The notes under the pieces are model-generated. The model was given only the letters and a program-made list of their open reading frames with translations. It was not told the origin of the DNA and did not search any database. Positions 59,498-64,000 of a stretch of DNA of 64,000 bases are shown one piece after another; the first letter of the stretch is position 1; each line of letters begins with the position of its first letter. Made by a program: the position numbers and the translations under genes. Source of the DNA: Gaetbulibacter sp. S0825 (GTDB lineage Bacteria; Bacteroidota; Bacteroidia; Flavobacteriales; Flavobacteriaceae); NCBI RefSeq assembly GCF_011777505.1, contig NZ_JAATJT010000001.1, positions 248,001 through 312,000 on the forward strand, read 5' to 3'.

Positions 59498-61309
59498 ATG
59501 AAAAAACTTTACTTTTTATTTAGTGCCCTTTTTATAACTTCTTTGTCTTTTGGACAATTACTCCTTAATGAAAATTTTGACTATGGAGCTTCAGCTGGAG
59601 ATTTAACGACTGTGAGTGGTGGCAATTGGGCTAATCACTCTGGAAGTGGAAGTGTTTTGTATACTACTACTAGTTTATCTATGACTGGTTATCCTTCTAC
59701 AGGAGTAGGAGGCTCTGCTACAATTTCATCTTCTTCAGGTGAAGATATTAATAGAACCTTCGCAGCTCAATCTACTGGAACAGTTTACTTTGGTGGTCTT
59801 ATAAACATTAGCGCTATTTCTTCTGGATCTTATTTTTTCCATTTAAAAGATGCTGCCTTTAATTTTAGAGCTCGTATTGGAGCAAAAGATGATGGTTCAG
59901 GAGGTGTATTATTTGGAATTGGAGCTTCTTCGAGTACATTAACATATGGAACTACTTCTTTTAGTACAAATACCACATACTTAGTTATTGGTACTTATAA
60001 TATTGGTACTGGAGAATCAAAACTATACATTTCTACGACAGTTCCCGCAACTGAACCTGGATCTCCAGAAGCATCCAATACTGGAACTTCTGGAACTACT
60101 ATTAGTGCAGTAGCACTTAGACAAGCTTCTGGAGTCCCTAATGCCACTATAGATGGTGTACGTATTGGAACTTCATGGAATGATATTGTAACTGTATCTT
60201 CAAGTCCTCTTATCGAAGTTAGTGCTGCTGTAAATGATTTAGATTATGAATTTGATTCAGGTCCTTCAGCTGAAGGTTCTTTTACTGTACAAGGAAGTAA
60301 TCTTACAAATGATATAACTGTTACTGCTCCCACAGATTTTGAGATTTCTGAAACATCTGGAGGCACTTTTGGAGCTTCAGTAACATTAATGGAAAGTGGA
60401 GGTAGTGTTAGCTCTACAACTATTTATGCACGTCTTAAATCTGGTTTAGCAATTAACACATATTCAGGTGATGTAACAGCTTCTTCAACTGGTGCTACTT
60501 CACAAACTGTTGCTTTATCAGGAAGTGTTTATGCAACTCTAACAAATTCTTTAGTTATCGCTGGAGTTTTTGATAGTGATTTAAGTCATGCTCCTAGAGG
60601 TATTGAAATATATGTGTTAGAAGATGTTGCTGATTTAAGTGTTTTTGGCTTAGGTTCTGCTAACAATGGCAATGGTGGCGGAGATCAAGAATTTACTTTT
60701 CCAGCTAGTGCTGCCTCTATTGGTGATAGAATTTTTATAGCGTCTGAATCTACTCACTTTACTTCTTTCTTTGGCTTTGCGCCAGATCACACGAGTGGTG
60801 TAGCTCAAATAAACGGTGATGATGCAATAGAATTATTTGAAAATGGGCAGATAATAGATACTTTTGGAGATGTCGATACTGATGGGTCTGGTCAAGCTTG
60901 GGAATATACAGATGGATGGGCGTACAGAAATAGTACTACAGGTCCTGATGGTACTACTTTTACTATTGGCAACTGGACATTTAGTGGTCCTGATGCTTTA
61001 GATGGTGAAACTACTAATGCTGGAGCTACTACACCTTATCCTAACAGCACTTATAACTTATCAACAAGAAACAACTCTATCGAAGGATTCAATTTATACC
61101 CTAACCCAACATCTGATGCGTTTGTAAACATTTCTAGTGATAATCGTGCATCTATAAAAGTAAGTGTATTTGATATTCTTGGTAAGCAAGTAATACGAAG
61201 AGAAGTTACGAATAACCGTTTAAACGTGTCTAATTTAAACCCAGGTGTGTATATTTTAAGAGCAGAACAAAACAATGCTTTTACAACAAGAAAACTAATA
61301 ATTAACTAA
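59498..61309 (+). CDS. T9SS-secreted surface protein with lamin-tail-like domain
   Basis: A 603-residue protein with signal peptide (FSALFITSLSFGQ). The first half is a strand-rich Ser/Gly/Thr repeat region (ILFNEN-like start LLLNENFDYGASAGDL; SPLIEVSAAVNDLDYEF begins a choice-of-anchor-type module). Residues ~350-500 (LVIAGVFDSDLSHAPRGIEIYV, INGDDAIELFENGQIIDTFGD) resemble a lamin-tail domain common in surface proteins of this phylum. The C-terminus EGFNLYPNPTSDAFVNIS ... NLNPGVYILRAEQN is a T9SS type A sorting domain. No catalytic domain seen; probable surface adhesin or carrier. Confidence 0.85.
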   Translation: MKKLYFLFSALFITSLSFGQLLLNENFDYGASAGDLTTVSGGNWANHSGSGSVLYTTTSLSMTGYPSTGVGGSATISSSSGEDINRTFAAQSTGTVYFGGLINISAISSGSYFFHLKDAAFNFRARIGAKDDGSGGVLFGIGASSSTLTYGTTSFSTNTTYLVIGTYNIGTGESKLYISTTVPATEPGSPEASNTGTSGTTISAVALRQASGVPNATIDGVRIGTSWNDIVTVSSSPLIEVSAAVNDLDYEFDSGPSAEGSFTVQGSNLTNDITVTAPTDFEISETSGGTFGASVTLMESGGSVSSTTIYARLKSGLAINTYSGDVTASSTGATSQTVALSGSVYATLTNSLVIAGVFDSDLSHAPRGIEIYVLEDVADLSVFGLGSANNGNGGGDQEFTFPASAASIGDRIFIASESTHFTSFFGFAPDHTSGVAQINGDDAIELFENGQIIDTFGDVDTDGSGQAWEYTDGWAYRNSTTGPDGTTFTIGNWTFSGPDALDGETTNAGATTPYPNSTYNLSTRNNSIEGFNLYPNPTSDAFVNISSDNRASIKVSVFDILGKQVIRREVTNNRLNVSNLNPGVYILRAEQNNAFTTRKLIIN

Positions 61310-61327
61310 TCGTAATTAAATAGAATT

Positions 61328-61358
61328 AAAAAAGCGTTGCCAATGGTAACGCTTTTTT
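61328..61358 (+). terminator. Terminator of the 603-residue surface protein gene
   Basis: aaaaaagcgtt (61328-61338) and aacgctttttt (61348-61358) form a perfect 11-bp stem. It begins 19 bp after the stop codon and is followed by AT. Confidence 0.85.
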
Positions 61359-61385
61359 ATTTTATATACTTTTGTTCTCGATATA

Positions 61386-61405
61386 TCCAGACGTATGCGT
61401 CTGGA
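61386..61405. repeat. Palindrome, possible REP-like element
   Basis: tccagacg (61386-61393), loop tatg, cgtctgga (61398-61405). The flanks ttctcga and tctcgaa are also partly symmetric, as in repetitive extragenic palindromes of Flavobacteria. Only one copy seen in the window. Confidence 0.4.
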
Positions 61406-61426
61406 CTCTCGAACTGATAATTTTGT

Positions 61427-62407
61427 ATGATAGATAAAGAAGCTGTTTTTAATATTAAATCAAAACTGCAATTTGAACAATTGGCTCTTCAAGTTTTCAA
61501 GCATCAGTTTAAAAATAATAGGGTGTACCGTTCGTTTTGTGATTTATTATATATGCATCCTAGTGATGTAAAAACCATTAAGAATATTCCTTTTCTTCCT
61601 ATTCAGTTTTTTAAATCGCATACAGTTATTAGCTCAAAAGAAAAAGCTCAAGAAACATTTACAAGCAGTGGCACTACAGGACAAACAACGAGTAAACATT
61701 TTGTAACTGACATCTCATTATACGAACAGAGTTTTAGAAACGGATTTAAACACTTTTATGGTAACATTGAAGATTATGTAGTGTTAGCCTTATTACCATC
61801 TTATTTAGAGCGTGATGGCTCCTCATTAATCTATATGGTTAATGATATGATTAGCAACTCCAAACAGCCTGAAAGTGGCTTTTATTTGGATGATTTAGAT
61901 TCTTTAAAAAACATATTGATCGACTTAGAGTCTCAAAATAAAAAAACAATACTCATAGGCGTATCTTTTGCGTTGTTGGATTTTGTAGAGAGGTATAAAT
62001 TGAAGCTCAAAAACACCATTGTTATGGAAACCGGTGGTATGAAAGGCAAACGAAAAGAACTTATTAGAACTGAATTACATGAGATTTTAAAACAAGGCTT
62101 TGGAGTAAACACCATACATAGCGAATATGGTATGACCGAATTACTATCTCAAGCATATTCCAAAGACAACAGTCTCTTTAAAACACCTCCTTGGATGCAA
62201 GTTCTAACTCGTGATACTGAGGATGCTTTAACAATTCAGTCACACGGAAAAACTGGTGGTATTAACATCATCGATTTAGCAAATATGAACTCTTGTGCTT
62301 TTATCGCCACTCAAGACTTAGGTAAAGTTTATAAAGATGGTAGTTTTGAAGTTTTAGGACGCTTTGACAACTCCGATATTAGAGGCTGTAATCTTATGGT
62401 AATTTAA
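61427..62407 (+). CDS. LuxE-like acyl-protein synthetase family protein
   Basis: A 326-residue protein. TFTSSGTTGQTTSKHFVTD is the adenylate-forming phosphate loop and METGGMKGKRKELIR and HSEYGMTELLSQAY are the later ANL-type motifs in a short LuxE-like arrangement. Without luxA/B/C/D nearby it is not a light system; members of this family in Flavobacteria occur near polysaccharide or lipid genes. It probably activates an acyl group onto an enzyme or carrier. Acceptor unknown. Confidence 0.82.
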   Translation: MIDKEAVFNIKSKLQFEQLALQVFKHQFKNNRVYRSFCDLLYMHPSDVKTIKNIPFLPIQFFKSHTVISSKEKAQETFTSSGTTGQTTSKHFVTDISLYEQSFRNGFKHFYGNIEDYVVLALLPSYLERDGSSLIYMVNDMISNSKQPESGFYLDDLDSLKNILIDLESQNKKTILIGVSFALLDFVERYKLKLKNTIVMETGGMKGKRKELIRTELHEILKQGFGVNTIHSEYGMTELLSQAYSKDNSLFKTPPWMQVLTRDTEDALTIQSHGKTGGINIIDLANMNSCAFIATQDLGKVYKDGSFEVLGRFDNSDIRGCNLMVI

Positions 62408-62519
62408 TTTCGAAATTATTTCTCTAAAGACTGTAAGGTGCAATTAATAAGTACGACTACAACAAGGTAGTCAAGTAAAATTGCTGCGAAAAAGAAAAAT
62501 TAGGTTGGTTAGTTTTTCG

Positions 62520-62546
62520 AAGTCTGGTTGTAAAACAACCAGACTT
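62520..62546. terminator. Hairpin between convergent genes
   Basis: aagtctggttgt (62520-62531) and acaaccagactt (62535-62546) form a perfect 12-bp stem with a three-base loop. The plus strand then reads cttctttta, so it could terminate the LuxE-like gene; the minus-strand side is not T-rich. Confidence 0.6.
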
Positions 62547-62552
62547 CTTCTT

Positions 62553-63848
62553 TTATATAACTTTAAGAATATACGTATTTCGCTTTCCTTTGTTTAAAAT
62601 CACATACGTATCGTTAATTAAATCTTCTCTAGTGATTTTATAATCTTCGGTTACTTTTTCTTTATTAACTGATACCGAGTTTTCTTTTAAAGCACGTCTT
62701 GCTTCTCCATTGGATGCCAAAAAGTTTGTTTTAGCGGCTAATGCACCAATCATGTCTAATCCTTCTTCAATATCAGACTTTGTGATTTCTGCTTGAGGCA
62801 CACCTTCAAACACATCTAAAAACGTAGCTTCATCTAAGGTTTTAATATCTTCTTTAAAACTCTTGCTGAATAAAATGTTTGATGCTTTTTCGGCATTTTC
62901 AAAATCCTCATCTGAGTGTACCATAGACGTGATTTCTTTGGCTAAACACTTTTGCAACACTCGTAAATGTGGTGCTTCTTGATGTTCTTTTACTAAAGCA
63001 TCAATGTCTTCTTTAGTTAAAAACGTGAATATTTTAATGTATTTAACAGCGTCTTCGTCGCTAGAGTTTAACCAATATTGGTAGAATTTATATGGCGATG
63101 TTCTTTTGGCATCTAACCATACATTTCCGCCTTCGGATTTTCCGAACTTTGAACCGTCGGATTTTGTGATTAATGGACAGGTAATCGCATAACCTTTTCC
63201 GCTGCCTATTCTTCTAATTAACTCAGTTCCAGTAGTGATATTTCCCCATTGATCACTTCCTCCCATTTGTATAGTACAACTGTTTGCTCTATATAAATGC
63301 AAAAAATCATAGCCTTGAACTAATTGATAGGTGAACTCTGTAAAGCTCATTCCTTCGGAAGCTTCAGAAGAAATTCTATTTTTTACAGAATCTTTACTCA
63401 TCATATAATTTACAGTAATGTGCTTCCCAACATCACGAATGAAATCTAGAAAAGAGAATTCTTTCATCCAATCGTAATTATTCACTAGAACTGCGGCATT
63501 TGCTTCATCACTTTCAAAATCCAAAAAGTGTGCTAACTGATTTTTAATAGCGTCTTGATTATGACGCAATGTTTTTTCATCTAATAAATTACGTTCACTC
63601 GACTTTCCCGAAGGATCACCAATCATTCCAGTCGCACCACCAACTAAAGCCACTGGTTTGTGTCCACAGCGCTGATAATGTGCCAAAAGCATTATTGGTA
63701 CTAAGTTTCCAATGTGCAAAGAATCGGCCGTTGGATCAAAACCAACATAAGCACTACGCATGCTTTCCATTAAATGCTCTTCAACTCCAGGCATGGTGTC
63801 GTGTACCATTCCTCTCCATGCTAATTCTTCAATAAAATTCTTTGCCAT
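62553..63848 (-). CDS. tyrS: Tyrosyl-tRNA synthetase
   Basis: 431 residues from ATG 63848 ([20 protein letters not shown]); a frame from 63908 is open but reads through the -7 element at 63867-63874. The HIGH-type motif is [12 protein letters not shown], the KMSKS-type loop is [13 protein letters not shown], and the substrate pocket contains [13 protein letters not shown]. The C-terminal S4-like RNA-binding domain is present ([13 protein letters not shown]). It charges tRNA-Tyr. Divergent from the epimerase gene. Confidence 0.95.
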   Translation of the reverse strand: MAKNFIEELAWRGMVHDTMPGVEEHLMESMRSAYVGFDPTADSLHIGNLVPIMLLAHYQRCGHKPVALVGGATGMIGDPSGKSSERNLLDEKTLRHNQDAIKNQLAHFLDFESDEANAAVLVNNYDWMKEFSFLDFIRDVGKHITVNYMMSKDSVKNRISSEASEGMSFTEFTYQLVQGYDFLHLYRANSCTIQMGGSDQWGNITTGTELIRRIGSGKGYAITCPLITKSDGSKFGKSEGGNVWLDAKRTSPYKFYQYWLNSSDEDAVKYIKIFTFLTKEDIDALVKEHQEAPHLRVLQKCLAKEITSMVHSDEDFENAEKASNILFSKSFKEDIKTLDEATFLDVFEGVPQAEITKSDIEEGLDMIGALAAKTNFLASNGEARRALKENSVSVNKEKVTEDYKITREDLINDTYVILNKGKRNTYILKVI

Positions 63849-63866
63849 TTGATTTAAAAATTTGAA

Positions 63867-63874
63867 CAAAGATA
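63867..63874 (-). promoter_or_regulatory. -7 element of the tyrS promoter
   Basis: TATCTTTG on the minus strand, a perfect TAnnTTTG 18 bp upstream of the ATG at 63848. It supports the shorter tyrS start. Confidence 0.7.
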
Positions 63875-63920
63875 ATTTTTTACATAATGATGAGAAAAGA
63901 AAAAACACTAATTTAGTTGT

Positions 63921-64000
63921 ATGATATTAGTTACAGGCGGAACAGGTTTAGTTGGCAGTCATTTACTCTACAATTTAATTGAACGTGGAGAAAAAGTAAA
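63921..64000 (+). CDS. NAD-dependent epimerase/dehydratase, 5' part only
   Basis: ATG at 63921 opens [19 protein letters not shown], the Rossmann T-G-G-T-G-x-x-G loop of extended SDR epimerases. The gene runs off the window after 26 codons, so the substrate cannot be judged. Divergent from tyrS. Confidence 0.8.
   Translation, partial: MILVTGGTGLVGSHLLYNLIERGEKV

Noticed and set aside
61427-62407. Bioluminescence (lux) system suggested by the LuxE-like protein
   Set aside because: No luxA, luxB, luxC or luxD homologue lies nearby, and LuxE-like proteins occur widely without light production.
1-64000. CRISPR array, prophage or insertion sequence
   Set aside because: No regularly spaced repeats, cas genes, phage structural genes or transposase frames were found on either strand.

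Overview
The window is AT-rich chromosomal DNA from a bacterium of the phylum Bacteroidota, most likely a marine Flavobacteriaceae. Several features support this. Promoters carry the TAnnTTTG -7 element instead of a sigma70-type -10 box, and genes mostly lack a clear Shine-Dalgarno. Two proteins end in type IX secretion sorting domains. DnaE carries an N-terminal 3'-5' exonuclease domain. Many short secreted or lipoprotein enzymes are present. I cannot name the genus or species from sequence alone.

Region 1 (1-12 kb, all minus strand) is an accessory block of small enzymes and membrane proteins: a secreted esterase, a PD40 lipoprotein, a CHMI-type isomerase, a small MBOAT-like membrane protein, an Fsr-like efflux pump, GNAT, a haem-type membrane protein, an NmrA-type oxidoreductase, DUF1772, DUF5367, thioredoxin, a carboxymuconolactone-decarboxylase-like protein and a secreted isochorismatase-fold hydrolase. 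Two AraC-family regulators lie inside it. Near each are promoters carrying a matched pair of direct repeats exactly 21 bp apart, at a constant distance from the -7 element (three promoters for one repeat family, two for the other). They look like two small local regulons.

Region 2 (12-31.6 kb) holds three Crp/Fnr-type regulators. Two lie next to parallel cassettes of outer-membrane-like protein, DoxX and flavin-type oxidoreductase. Six promoters here carry 5-4-5 inverted repeats of two sequence classes, TTAAC-N4-GTCAA (four) and TTAAG-N4-CTTAA (two). In all six, exactly 22 bp separate the repeat from the -7 element, the geometry of a class II Crp/Fnr activator site. One of them drives an apparent five-gene operon: secreted serine hydrolase, CHMI isomerase, esterase-like protein lacking its serine, ABC ATPase, and ABC permease fused to an M1 peptidase. 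Many families occur twice between regions 1 and 2.

Region 3 (31.6-64 kb) is mostly housekeeping. It contains tRNA-Asp, a DUF58 protein, M1 aminopeptidase, trxA, dnaE, rpsP, rimM, trmN6-like, gamma-glutamyltransferase, a pentein hydrolase beside an AdiC-like antiporter, a Rieske oxygenase, a glutaryl-CoA dehydrogenase-like enzyme, a phosphoesterase, ferredoxin with its reductase, NifU and Mrp, an alkyltransferase-like protein, LysE, trmB, a glycosyltransferase, a PhoB/PhoR-like pair, two T9SS cargo proteins, a LuxE-like protein, tyrS and the start of an epimerase gene. I see no CRISPR array, transposase, integrase, prophage or rRNA.
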